64,000 nt of DNA from JBPOFM01 sp051252455 (GTDB taxonomy: Bacteria > Bacteroidota > Bacteroidia > Flavobacteriales > Flavobacteriaceae): the NCBI GenBank assembly GCA_051252455.1, contig JBPOFM010000006.1:62001-126000 (forward strand), given 5' to 3'. Position numbers and translations under genes: made by a program. This document shows, in pieces, positions 34,980 to 44,231 of this stretch (within the stretch, counting starts at the first letter, position 1; every line of letters begins with the position of its first letter). Under the pieces are notes generated by a model. That model was given only the letters and a program-made list of their open reading frames with translations. It did no database searches and had not been told where the DNA came from.

Positions 34980-37900
34980 ATGAATTACGTAAAACTTTTT
35001 TGCATTGTTCTCCTATTTCCATGGATTGTTATCTCCCAAAATGAACAAATATCATTTCGAGATTTAACAGTCGATCATGGGCTTTCCCAAAATAGCGTGG
35101 TCAGCATAGCGCAAGATTCCATCGGTTATATGTGGTTTGCCACACAGGATGGTTTGAACAAATATGACGGGAGAACCTTCACCATCTACAACAAACAGTT
35201 TGAAGATGTCACAAGGCCAACTTTTAGTAAATTAGGTAAAACTTATATAGATAGGTCGGGAGTTTTATGGATTATTACCAATTCAGGGCAATTAGAAGTT
35301 TTTAATCAAGAAAATGATTCCTTTAAAGATGTACATACCATCCGCAATGCAAGTTGCATCCTCCATAGTGCACAACAGGATTATTTTATAGGTACTTACG
35401 GCAACGGTCTTTTTAAAATTGATCATAAAACAAAGGACACACTTCAAATTTTTCCAAAGCAAATTGTGGATGCTCATATTTACAGGCTGTTAGAAAGTGG
35501 ATCTAAACTGTATTTAGCGAGTTCGTCTGGGGTATTTCAAATAAAAAATGTTGAGATTTCTAAAATGGATGTCGATGAAACAGACATCAATTTCAGTTCA
35601 CTGGCAATGTCAGGTGATCAAACACTGTGGTTGGGGACTTTTGGTAAGGGTCTGTTCTATAAATCTAACAATTCAGACAGATTCATACGCTTCAACCATT
35701 CGCAACTGCCTCAAAATTTAAATATCCAAGATGTATTGGTTGACAAAAATGAAGGTTTATGGATAGCGACCTACGGGGACGGAGTGTATCACTTGAATAT
35801 TGAAAAGAATATAGTCCAGCATTTAGTCGCAAATAAAAATAATCCATATGCGCTTCATTATGATGACGTACTTTGCTTCTATGAAGATTATACAGGTATC
35901 ATTTGGTTGGGTACCGATGGTGCAGGCTTGAGTTATTATGACAAACATCTCAAAAAATTCAATGTCATTACTAATGACAAAGCTCCAGAAAGTGTAAATG
36001 TTGATGTCGTGAGGGCAATTGTGGTGGACGATGAAAAGACGATGTGGTTGGGAACATCAGGAAAAGGTTTGACTTCAGTTAATCCTAACACGAATGAATT
36101 TAAAACCTATACCATTCACAATTCAAAATTGGCAAGCGATCGTATCATGAGTTTGTTGTATCAAAATGACGAGTTGTGGATTGGTCATCAAGGTGCTGGG
36201 CTTCAGTTGATGGATTCCAAAGGAACAATCAATTCTTTGAAATCTTTATCCAAACAAACCATTTGGAAAATTTATCCTAACTACGATAATCAAATTTGGT
36301 TATGTACAAGAGATAACGGACTTGTGCTTTTTGATAAAAATGATGGAATTATAGAAACATTCGATAAAGAAAACTCATTATTAACTTCAAATAATATCAG
36401 AACTATCGAAAAAGGTCATACCAATGAATTTTGGATTGGAAGCGAAAACAACGGTTTATTTTTACTGAACACAAAAAGTAAAAAGATTGAAAAAATAAAT
36501 GCGATTACGGACAATATTAAATCCCTGTATTTTGATGGTGAAAGCCTCTGGATTGGCACTAATGGAAATGGTCTCAAATCGTATAACACCTCCAAAAAAG
36601 CAGTCACAACTTATGATAAGTCGCATGGATTGCCAAATTTGGTCATTTATGGCATTTTACCCGGAGATAACAACACATTGTGGTTGAGTTCCAATAAAGG
36701 AATTTTTGAATTTGGATTGAACAACAATCAACCGACTGTAGAAATTTATGGGAATTATAGTGGTCTACAGGCCTATGAGTTCAATACAGGTGCCTATTAT
36801 AAGGAAGCGGACGGAACCTTGTATTTTGGTGGTTTGAAAGGTGTCAATTGGTTTCGACCAAAAGATCTGACAGTAAATATTGCAACTCCAAAAACTGTGA
36901 TATCTAAAGTTAAGGTGTTTGATAAGGAGCAGCCCATTTTTGAATATTCAAATTATCGGTATAACGAGAACACGATAACATTTACCTTTTCCGGACTTCA
37001 TTTTTCGCAACCTGAACGCAATCAATACAAGTACCAATTAGTAAACCATGATTCAGACTGGGTACTGGCGGGCAATACTAATACAGCGCATTACACGAAC
37101 CTGCCGCCCAATGATTACACCTTTAAGGTTATGTCGAGTAATTATGATATGGTTTGGAATACAACGCCAGCAACGTATTCATTTTCCATACTCAAGCCTT
37201 GGTATCTCACCACAATTTCAAAGATTGTTTATTTATTGTTGGGCTGTTTACTATTGTTCAGCATTTACAGATATTTTAAATTCCGTTGGGAAGTTAAAAC
37301 CCAATTGCAACTTGAGCATGCAGAAACGGAACGACTTAAAAAGTTGGACGAGTTCAAGACGAAGCTTTACACAAATATTTCGCATGAATTTCGAACACCA
37401 TTAACTTTGATTTCAGGACCTATCGATCACCAATTGGCGAGAGATGAATTAGATCCAAAAGACAGAGAAGAGCTTAATTTGGTCAAACGCAACGCGAATC
37501 GTTTATTGAACCTTGTCAACCAAATGGTTGATTTGTCTTTGATAGATTCTGGACAATTACGTTTGAATGTGTCCCAAGGTAATTTAAACATCCTTTTAAA
37601 ACAGATTGTTTCCGCATTTCAATACAAGGCAGAAGAAAAGAGAATTCAAATTGTCAGTGAGATCAATGATCTAGAAACCGTGTGGTTTGATTCTGATATA
37701 CTTGAAAAAATCGCATCCAACTTATTGTCCAACGCTATCAAATATGCTCCTAGACAGAGTAAAATCATCTTCGATGCCAACAAACAGGATGATGCCTTGG
37801 TTTTAACTGTCGTCAATACACATAATTCACTTACGCAAAAGGATTTCGGAAAACTCTTTGAACGTTTTTATCAAGGTGATTCCAATTCTGAAGGCGTTGG

Positions 37901-38852
37901 AGTAGGGCTTGCCTTGGTAAAAGAGTTGGTAACTTTATCTAAAGGAAGCATCATTGCCAATAATATCGATGCTGATCAATTACAGTTTACGGTCACATTG
38001 CCAATTCATAGACAGGCTTTTCAACCTTCAGAATTGAAATTGACAGAAGACAAAGAAGACATAATCGACCAGAAAATGTCAAAGATTAAAAATCAGACAG
38101 ATCAACCTGTAGTATTGATCGTCGAAGATGACAACGAGATAAGAAAGTTTATCATGTCCATGTTTTCAGAAAATTACGAAATCATTGAGGCCACCGATGG
38201 CAACATTGGAATCGAAAAAGCATTGGAATACATTCCAGATTTGATTATCAGTGATATAATGATGCCTGTCAAAGACGGTATTTCGCTTTGTAATGAATTG
38301 AAGTATAACGCGCTAACAAGTCATATTCCAATTATTCTTTTGACTGCAAAAGTAGGCGAGGAGAACGAAATTGAAGGTTTGCGTACTGGAGCTGATGCCT
38401 ATATCACAAAACCATTCAGCAGTGAAAAGTTGAAATTGAGAGTCGAAAAACTAATAGAAAATAGAGCACAACTTCAAAAACATTTCAGTAAGGATTTTAG
38501 CATTCATCCAGAATTAGCCGTTACTTCGACAGAGGCAGAATTTCTCAACCGTTTGAAGTTAGTCATGGAAACACATATTACAGATCCGGAATTCAGTTCA
38601 GAGCAATTTGCGGAAGTCATGTTGATGAGCAGGACACAATTGCACAGAAAACTCAAAGCCATATTTGGAAAGTCCTCTTCAGAAATCATTCGCTTGCAAC
38701 GTTTGAAGCTTTCACTTCATTTATTACATAAATCGGACGCTACGATCGCTGAAATCGCCTATCAGATTGGGTTCAACACACCTTCCTATTTTATCAAATG
38801 CTTTAAAGACGTCTATAATTGCACCCCTAGCGAATATTCTTCAGCTCAATAA
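34980..38852 (+). CDS. Hybrid two-component system sensor/regulator (HTCS)
   Basis: A 1290-residue one-protein signalling system of the type that controls polysaccharide loci. Order: signal peptide (ending VISQ); two-bladed set of Reg_prop beta-propeller repeats (about 25-660) with many LWIGT/LWLGT motifs; Y_Y_Y domain (about 672-735); one membrane helix (about 743-766); HisKA with phospho-His802 in SHEFRTPL; HATPase; receiver (about 1043-1158) with phospho-Asp1092 in SDIMMP; and an AraC-type DNA-binding domain at the C-terminus. The periplasmic propeller should bind a glycan fragment. Unusually, no SusC/SusD or carbohydrate-active gene lies beside it on this side; candidate binding sites are at 38886 and 39598. 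Confidence 0.94.
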   Translation: MNYVKLFCIVLLFPWIVISQNEQISFRDLTVDHGLSQNSVVSIAQDSIGYMWFATQDGLNKYDGRTFTIYNKQFEDVTRPTFSKLGKTYIDRSGVLWIITNSGQLEVFNQENDSFKDVHTIRNASCILHSAQQDYFIGTYGNGLFKIDHKTKDTLQIFPKQIVDAHIYRLLESGSKLYLASSSGVFQIKNVEISKMDVDETDINFSSLAMSGDQTLWLGTFGKGLFYKSNNSDRFIRFNHSQLPQNLNIQDVLVDKNEGLWIATYGDGVYHLNIEKNIVQHLVANKNNPYALHYDDVLCFYEDYTGIIWLGTDGAGLSYYDKHLKKFNVITNDKAPESVNVDVVRAIVVDDEKTMWLGTSGKGLTSVNPNTNEFKTYTIHNSKLASDRIMSLLYQNDELWIGHQGAGLQLMDSKGTINSLKSLSKQTIWKIYPNYDNQIWLCTRDNGLVLFDKNDGIIETFDKENSLLTSNNIRTIEKGHTNEFWIGSENNGLFLLNTKSKKIEKINAITDNIKSLYFDGESLWIGTNGNGLKSYNTSKKAVTTYDKSHGLPNLVIYGILPGDNNTLWLSSNKGIFEFGLNNNQPTVEIYGNYSGLQAYEFNTGAYYKEADGTLYFGGLKGVNWFRPKDLTVNIATPKTVISKVKVFDKEQPIFEYSNYRYNENTITFTFSGLHFSQPERNQYKYQLVNHDSDWVLAGNTNTAHYTNLPPNDYTFKVMSSNYDMVWNTTPATYSFSILKPWYLTTISKIVYLLLGCLLLFSIYRYFKFRWEVKTQLQLEHAETERLKKLDEFKTKLYTNISHEFRTPLTLISGPIDHQLARDELDPKDREELNLVKRNANRLLNLVNQMVDLSLIDSGQLRLNVSQGNLNILLKQIVSAFQYKAEEKRIQIVSEINDLETVWFDSDILEKIASNLLSNAIKYAPRQSKIIFDANKQDDALVLTVVNTHNSLTQKDFGKLFERFYQGDSNSEGVGVGLALVKELVTLSKGSIIANNIDADQLQFTVTLPIHRQAFQPSELKLTEDKEDIIDQKMSKIKNQTDQPVVLIVEDDNEIRKFIMSMFSENYEIIEATDGNIGIEKALEYIPDLIISDIMMPVKDGISLCNELKYNALTSHIPIILLTAKVGEENEIEGLRTGADAYITKPFSSEKLKLRVEKLIENRAQLQKHFSKDFSIHPELAVTSTEAEFLNRLKLVMETHITDPEFSSEQFAEVMLMSRTQLHRKLKAIFGKSSSEIIRLQRLKLSLHLLHKSDATIAEIAYQIGFNTPSYFIKCFKDVYNCTPSEYSSAQ

Positions 38853-38885
38853 ATTGAATTTCAACTTCACTTTCAATTTGAAAAA

Positions 38886-38920
38886 TGTCACATATCTTCC
38901 ACACTTTGGAACATGTCTGC
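38886..38920. promoter_or_regulatory. Candidate HTCS binding site 1
   Basis: A 35-base element beginning 34 bases after the sensor stop. It contains CACATATCTT (38889) and AACATGTCTG (38910), an imperfect direct repeat of period 21. It matches the element at 39598 at 25 of 35 positions by my alignment, including the shared core TTTGGAACAT. AraC-type DNA-binding domains use direct repeats on one face of the helix, so binding by the HTCS next door is plausible. Confidence 0.5.
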
Positions 38921-38983
38921 TATCCGTTTCATCCACTCCACGTTAGTTTTACACCAGTAAAAATTCAATAATATCACATTGAG

Positions 38984-39115
38984 ATGAACAACTCTCCAGA
39001 TCTATCGAAAGATGAAAAAATATACTTGAGTATAGACCATCTCAAAAAAGGAACCTATCAACTCACAATTTTGTTAAAGAATAAGGTGGTTAAAACGATT
39101 ACCATTATTAAATAA
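38984..39115 (+). CDS. Small reading frame, 43 residues
   Basis: A short frame starting at ATG 38984, 64 bases after the first repeat element, with a stop just upstream in the same frame. The product (ending LKKGTYQLTILLKNK then VVKTITIIK) looks like the C-terminal beta-strands of small secreted flavobacterial proteins, but there is no signal peptide. Either a small protein controlled by the HTCS or the tail of a decayed gene. I cannot decide between these. Confidence 0.35.
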   Translation: MNNSPDLSKDEKIYLSIDHLKKGTYQLTILLKNKVVKTITIIK

Positions 39116-39387
39116 TATCAATGAGGCTATTAATCAGTTGAGAAAGGGAAATGACAATTAATGTGGAGTTAGCGTTGTTTTCCTTTCTTTTTAAAACCAA
39201 AATTATGATAATAATCAATTATAGAAATGTTACATAATATAATATCTATTGTTACAATAGTTATAAAATAAAAAAGTGAATGCTTTTTAAATTTAAAAAT
39301 GACAGGTTCACGTAATTGTTTTTAAAAATAGTGTTATCAGATGTTAACCTTTTAGTCTTAAAAGCATAAAGCTTAAAACGCTCTATT

Positions 39388-39489
39388 ATGAAACTAAAAA
39401 TTACTTTTATTTTTCTTTTGATTTCATGTATTGGGTATGCTCAAAACGGCATCAACTATAAAGCGGTTTCTTGGTCAGCGGATTTATAA
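39388..39489 (+). pseudogene. 5' fragment of a secreted protein gene
   Basis: ATG 39388 starts a convincing signal peptide (KITFIFLLISCIGYAQ) followed by NGINYKAV, which is the usual start of large Bacteroidota surface proteins that begin with (F/I)NYQAV or (F/I)NYKAV. The frame then changes to unrelated sequence and stops after 33 codons. No continuation was seen in other frames. I read it as what is left after deletion. Confidence 0.5.
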
Positions 39490-39597
39490 ATTGCCAATGT
39501 TCGTTTTATAAAATGAATCGAAAACTCTGAAAGTTATCTTTAAAGGTATTCATAATCAAATACAGAAATAAAAATAAAACTCTAATATTTAATTCCT

Positions 39598-39632
39598 TGT
39601 AACATCTGTTGCACGATTTGGAACATCTGTTT
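39598..39632. promoter_or_regulatory. Candidate HTCS binding site 2
   Basis: Contains two exact copies of AACATCTGTT at 39601-39610 and 39622-39631, a 21-base period (two helical turns), separated by GCACGATTTGG. It is related to the element at 38886. It lies 231 bases before the first gene of the exported-protein run (39863) and so may control it. No clean TAnnTTTG box was found just downstream. Confidence 0.55.
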
Positions 39633-39862
39633 TATAAGAAAAAACATATTCTAAATAATTTACATCCACAAAAAACAAGTATTTAAAACGTAAACAATTT
39701 TGATTTTTTCCCGAAAGAACAGCAATCGATAAGAACCATGGCATTGGAGTTTCAGGCTTCTAATGGGCAGCAAAATAATTCTAGGAACCAGTAAGCTGAT
39801 TTTTGCAAGATTTTAAATAGAACATCACTGATAAAATAATTTATTAATTAAATAAAAATACC

Positions 39863-40753
39863 ATGAAAATAAAACACGCATTCACTATAATCGTCTGTCT
39901 TTTAATGACCGTAAATGCTGACGCACAAATATTCAAAAAAATCAAAAAACGAGCAGAGCAGGCAGCAGAACGTACCATTTTGAGAAAAACGGATGAAAAA
40001 GTGTCGAAAACCACAGAAAAAGTAATAGACAGTACCACCACTGGTAAACGTAAGCAAGATGATTCCAATCAAACCCAAGAAGAAGAACTATCAGGCGAGG
40101 AAAAGGCAGCTGCCGAAAAAAGTATCATGTCCATGTTTGGTGGTGGTTTAGAAGAGCTACCCGACACCTATAAATTTCAATATGTTATGGACATGGAAAT
40201 GACTACCAATAAGGACGTTATGCTCATGCAATATTACATTCAGCCCGACGTGTCCTATTTCGGTAATGCCATTACAGACAAAAACACCACAAGCGTGACA
40301 GTCTATGATATGGAAAACCAATATTTGGTCACCTTTATGAATAATGGTGAACAAAAAATGGCCATGAAGACACGAATGCCCTTTGATGCGGATGCCCAAA
40401 AAGAAATGGCAAAAAGTGACAGAAAACAGGAAGACTTAACTATCATTCCATTGCCAGATAAGACCATTTTGGGCTATAAATGTAAGGGCTACCAAATAGA
40501 GCAAAAGGAAGGTATCAGTAAACTTTATATTACCAATGAAGCACCAGTAAGTTTTGTAGGCGTGTTTTCTAGCATGGAACAAATGCCGAAAACAGGATAT
40601 GGTTCCACAGTTCCATTTGATGAAAACTCTATGATCATGGAAATGGAATACACCTCCAACAAAAGAAAACGCGACAACATGCACATGATCTGTACAAAAT
40701 TTGAAGAACGTCCTATTACCATTCGCAAAGAGGACTATAAATCAGGCATGTAA
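39863..40753 (+). CDS. Secreted DUF4412-type protein
   Basis: A 296-residue protein with a signal peptide ending at ADAQ. The mature N-terminus is a charged helix (IFKKIKKRAEQAAERTILRK) of a kind that often precedes DUF4412 or OmpA domains in this phylum. The rest (about residues 90-290) looks like the DUF4412 beta-rich domain: YVMDMEMT at the start, YLVTFMNNGEQKMA and ILGYKCKGYQIEQ. Function of the family is not known. It is the first of six exported-protein genes in a row, 18 bases before the next. The nearest regulatory signal is the direct-repeat element at 39598. Confidence 0.7.
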   Translation: MKIKHAFTIIVCLLMTVNADAQIFKKIKKRAEQAAERTILRKTDEKVSKTTEKVIDSTTTGKRKQDDSNQTQEEELSGEEKAAAEKSIMSMFGGGLEELPDTYKFQYVMDMEMTTNKDVMLMQYYIQPDVSYFGNAITDKNTTSVTVYDMENQYLVTFMNNGEQKMAMKTRMPFDADAQKEMAKSDRKQEDLTIIPLPDKTILGYKCKGYQIEQKEGISKLYITNEAPVSFVGVFSSMEQMPKTGYGSTVPFDENSMIMEMEYTSNKRKRDNMHMICTKFEERPITIRKEDYKSGM

Positions 40754-40771
40754 TCTTTTTATTAGCAGCTT

Positions 40772-41614
40772 ATGAAAACTATATATATCCTGTTCATCCT
40801 TTTATGTTTTTCAGTTTCAAGCTCTGTCTACTCGCAGATAGGAGGGAGTGTTTTTAAAAATGTAAAAAAGGCCCAAGATGAAGCCAAAGGAAAATCGGAT
40901 GAACAAGCGTCTGAAAATGAAGACTTGGAGCATATTGAAAAAGGACTTAAAAAATTGACAAAAGGCATCAGTGATTTTGGAGATCAACCAGTGATTGGAG
41001 GTTGTCTTATTTTGCTTGCAGAACATGCTTATGCACTTGCCGAAACTCAAGATCAAATAGATAATACAGACAATTGCAAAATGAAGAAAGATCTGTTGGG
41101 AGTTCAAGCTTCTCTACTGCTATCATCAGGGACAATTATATATTGTCCTGAAGAACTTTTGAGTGATTGGGAAAAATACATTAGAGAAATTTATTACTAT
41201 TTCGATCCATTAATACAACCAATTCTTGAATACTATGTTGATATCAAAGATTATAATGAAGCCCTTCCTGATGAGGACAATTATTTCAGTATAGATGAAT
41301 ATATGGATGCCATGATTGAATTTATTAAACGTGATGATGATCTAGAGCTGTCTGACGATGCGATAGATATGGCAAAAATCCTTATAAAATTTAAATATGC
41401 TGAACAGAAGTTTGGGAACCCATTCACATTTGGAGATATAATTAATGTAGCTTTAGTTAATGACCTTAAGGATATTAACGCTATAGAGAATGAATTCGAA
41501 CTAGCAAAGCTTAGTGAAGCCATTGATTATTTTTGCTACTACGCATCTCCCGATTTTATGCTCAAACGCTCTATGGAAATAAATTTTCAGGTAAAACAAC
41601 TGCCTTGCGATTGA
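40772..41614 (+). CDS. Secreted protein of unknown function
   Basis: I do not recognise this family. 280 residues with a signal peptide ending at VYSQ. The mature start again is a charged helix (VFKNVKKAQDEAKGKSDEQA) like that of the preceding gene product. The rest is acidic and mostly helical, with five Cys in the mature part (GGC, DNC, IYC, YFC, LPC), which may form disulfides in the periplasm. It lies 18 bases after the DUF4412-type gene and 275 bases before the next gene, so the run may be two transcripts. Confidence 0.6.
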   Translation: MKTIYILFILLCFSVSSSVYSQIGGSVFKNVKKAQDEAKGKSDEQASENEDLEHIEKGLKKLTKGISDFGDQPVIGGCLILLAEHAYALAETQDQIDNTDNCKMKKDLLGVQASLLLSSGTIIYCPEELLSDWEKYIREIYYYFDPLIQPILEYYVDIKDYNEALPDEDNYFSIDEYMDAMIEFIKRDDDLELSDDAIDMAKILIKFKYAEQKFGNPFTFGDIINVALVNDLKDINAIENEFELAKLSEAIDYFCYYASPDFMLKRSMEINFQVKQLPCD

Positions 41615-41889
41615 TAGTTAACTTTAGTATATAGTCGAAAAACCACCATCAATCTAACGAACATACCATTTAGAAATACGATTATATATGGAGTTGGTTT
41701 TATTTCTCTTTTATTTAAACAGATGAATCCATCCTTGTCTCAAGTTTATTCGATGAACTAGTAGCTTGACTACTTTCCCATATCGACTTCCAAAACAGAC
41801 TAAAATCAACTTAATAAATTTTGAAATGTTAACCTATTAAGATTGATTTCATTAAAGCATTAAATACAAAACTGATAAAAGCAAAAACC

Positions 41890-42585
41890 ATGAATAATCT
41901 AAAAAACTGTACAGCCATGTTCCGAAACCTCAAAAAAAACCACATTCATACTCTTTTTTTTCAACGAATAAGAATAGGAGTGGTCTTAATGACGATTATC
42001 TGTCTTTCATCTTGTAAAGACAGTAATGCCGATCAAGCTTTAAGCCAGAACGAATCGAAGCAATCTCTTGAAGTAACCGCCCAAGCGAGCACAGAAAAGG
42101 AAACGAAAAAGACGGATGCACTATGTCAAATCAATGGAGAAGATTGGGCGTATACAAAGGCTTCAGGCATCGTATCGACCCATGCAAAGACGAAAGAACG
42201 AACCGCTATCATCACCTTCAAAAAGAAATTGGATAAAGGCAGTGAAAGTATCCAGCTGACTTATGACGCCGAAACATCTCAACTCATTGAAGCATCCGTC
42301 CAATTGCGATTTCCTAAAAAGGATGGAAGCATTTCCACCTGTTATTACCAATTAAAACCAGGCTTGGAAAAATTCAATCCACAGGCGGTAAAATCTGGCA
42401 CCATTGATTTGTCTGATCCAACGGTCGCTTCGGGGAACGCAGAAATCAAAAACATTAACATCAGGCACGAAAAAGAGAAACTTCAAAACCCTGAAGATGC
42501 TGTTGTCACTGTTTCTGGTTTAAAATTTACCAATGTAGGTTATTCAGATATTGATAAGTTCGTCGATGCTTACACGAAAGATTAA
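41890..42585 (+). CDS. Lipoprotein of unknown function
   Basis: 231 residues; lipobox ends at Cys42 (CLSSCKD) after an unusually long basic N-region. A start at the in-frame ATG 41917 would shorten it by 9 residues. The mature part begins with a Ser/Thr/Lys-rich linker, then CQINGEDWAY, a pattern seen at the start of small beta-barrel lipoproteins of this phylum, and alternating strands such as ESIQLTYDAE and AVVTVSGLKFTNV. No catalytic motif seen. It lies 29 bases before the next gene in the exported-protein run. Confidence 0.6.
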   Translation: MNNLKNCTAMFRNLKKNHIHTLFFQRIRIGVVLMTIICLSSCKDSNADQALSQNESKQSLEVTAQASTEKETKKTDALCQINGEDWAYTKASGIVSTHAKTKERTAIITFKKKLDKGSESIQLTYDAETSQLIEASVQLRFPKKDGSISTCYYQLKPGLEKFNPQAVKSGTIDLSDPTVASGNAEIKNINIRHEKEKLQNPEDAVVTVSGLKFTNVGYSDIDKFVDAYTKD

Positions 42586-42614
42586 AACAAATAGAAATCA
42601 ACATACAACTGATT

Positions 42615-44222
42615 ATGAAACACGTTATTAAGAAATACCCAATTACAAAAACGCTATTGCTATTGTTATGTCTTTCTTTTAGCCATAGTGGCGTTGCTCA
42701 ACTCATAGATAATTTCGGTAAAATAATCACACACGAAATTATATTGAACAAACAAGAGGATGGCACTTATGCAGGTGCAGTCGAATGGACAACTGGTGGC
42801 ACTGATTCATTACAACGGTTTGTGATTAATGATTTGAGTATTAAAGCACCAATTATGGTTAGGATAGTTTCAAAAGCACCAAATTATAATATAGATCTAA
42901 CATTTCACAAAAATAATTGGGATAGCGAGGAAGCTAAAATTTCTACCAACGGAAAGAAATTTGCGGATAAGGTATTCAGAACCAAAAATTTGTTGGGACT
43001 AGGTGTTAGCTCAGAGGTCGCTGGCATTCCCTATTTAATAAGCGTGAGGGTTGGTTTGCAATTTCCTTCTACCCAGTCTGTCATTCGTGTTACCGATGAT
43101 AAGGAAGAATATGCCAAGCATCTACTTAGTCTAGGGATTCAAGGCGATCCCTTTGGTGGGAATTCTGCTTCCAATACGTCGCAAAGTACAATGGCAACAG
43201 CGGGAAGTTCCGATGGAAACAGCACACTTTTGTACATAATCATAGGTCTTTTGGCACTTATAGCAATCCTGTTTGGCCTCTTCCTTTTAAAGAAAAAGAC
43301 CGTGAAAAATACACTATTATTGATGCTTTGTTTCGGCTTTTCACAATTGATGATGTCTCAAAGCCCAGCACCAAGAAATGTACCTATGGCTAATCAATCT
43401 AACGTTTTTTTGGATTATGCCAATAACAACGTGGCCAATCAAGTACCTGTTACTTACGACGATCCTGGTTTGATTCCTGCCATGGATAGAGACGCCTATG
43501 TGTCAAACGATGGAGGTGAAACTTACTCGCTCATAAGATTAAGACCTAATCAAGCTGCAAACGAATTATCTCCTGAAGATGCGGCAGAGGTCAATAGGCA
43601 AATGCAAGATGCCACCGATGATTTTAATCGGGATTTTAGGGACAATATGCCCGGGGAGGAAACCGAAGGCGATCAAAGAACACTCCCAGTTGACCGAACT
43701 GCCGAAGAACTTGAACAATTAAGAAGACAAGTGCGAAGGCTCCAAGCAGCCGTTGAAAGATTGGAGGCAGAGAATGAAGATGATGATGAAGAAATTGAAA
43801 GCAATCCAGGCAATGAAATTTTGGTCTACTGTGAAATGCGAGACGAATGCCTCAATTGTATGAATAAGCATTTGCAAGATTTTACGACCCATTATGCCTA
43901 TTATATACATTTACAAAACTATTATTTTTTCAAATCAACTGTTTTGAACGATTACATCACCTGGGGTAATGGTATGTCCAATTTGCCTGGTGGAGGAGGT
44001 ATTGGGTGGACGTCAATTTTAGTGAACAAAGTAAGGCCAGCCATGACAAAAATGAAGAAAGCTTATGATACCAGATTTGATGATTACATAAGATCGATGG
44101 AAAAAGATCTTAACAGTATAAAAAATTGTGCATCTAATATGCAACTACCTAGTTCGGGTACTTATGAAGCACAGGTAGCACAAATGATACATGCGCTAAA
44201 AGCTGCGCGAATCTCAAAATAA
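42615..44222 (+). CDS. Envelope protein, apparently two exported proteins joined
   Basis: No known family recognised; 535 residues. It begins with a signal peptide ending GVAQ. Residues about 26-195 are a beta-rich exported domain. A membrane helix (LLYIIIGLLALIAILFGLFL, about 204-224) is followed by KKK and then by NTLLLMLCFGFSQLMMSQ (about 232-250), which reads like a second signal peptide ending in SQ. The second half has an acidic linker, a coiled coil (EELEQLRRQVRRLQAAVERL, about 365-385) and a Cys cluster (CEMRDECLNC, about 406-415). The frame is continuous, so either two genes fused or the second hydrophobic stretch is a true membrane hairpin. The OmpA-type gene follows 9 bases later. 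Confidence 0.65.
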   Translation: MKHVIKKYPITKTLLLLLCLSFSHSGVAQLIDNFGKIITHEIILNKQEDGTYAGAVEWTTGGTDSLQRFVINDLSIKAPIMVRIVSKAPNYNIDLTFHKNNWDSEEAKISTNGKKFADKVFRTKNLLGLGVSSEVAGIPYLISVRVGLQFPSTQSVIRVTDDKEEYAKHLLSLGIQGDPFGGNSASNTSQSTMATAGSSDGNSTLLYIIIGLLALIAILFGLFLLKKKTVKNTLLLMLCFGFSQLMMSQSPAPRNVPMANQSNVFLDYANNNVANQVPVTYDDPGLIPAMDRDAYVSNDGGETYSLIRLRPNQAANELSPEDAAEVNRQMQDATDDFNRDFRDNMPGEETEGDQRTLPVDRTAEELEQLRRQVRRLQAAVERLEAENEDDDEEIESNPGNEILVYCEMRDECLNCMNKHLQDFTTHYAYYIHLQNYYFFKSTVLNDYITWGNGMSNLPGGGGIGWTSILVNKVRPAMTKMKKAYDTRFDDYIRSMEKDLNSIKNCASNMQLPSSGTYEAQVAQMIHALKAARISK

Positions 44223-44231
44223 ACAACCGCT

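Larger units (their letters stand above)
38853..39862. other. Low-coding region with gene remnants and paired repeats
   Basis: About 1 kb between the hybrid sensor and the envelope-protein run. It holds two related 35-base elements (38886 and 39598), a 43-codon reading frame (38984) and a 33-codon signal-peptide fragment (39388). The rest is AT-rich with many stops in all frames. This looks like the site of past gene loss. No RNA gene recognised. Confidence 0.55.

Noticed and set aside
37048..37404. Plus-strand frame of 118 codons inside the hybrid sensor gene
   Set aside because: Overlaps the Y_Y_Y, membrane and HisKA coding region out of frame; a shadow.
39721..39800. Short frame starting ATG at 39738 with ALEFQASNGQQN
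   Set aside because: Under 25 codons with no signal peptide or likeness; not distinguishable from chance.
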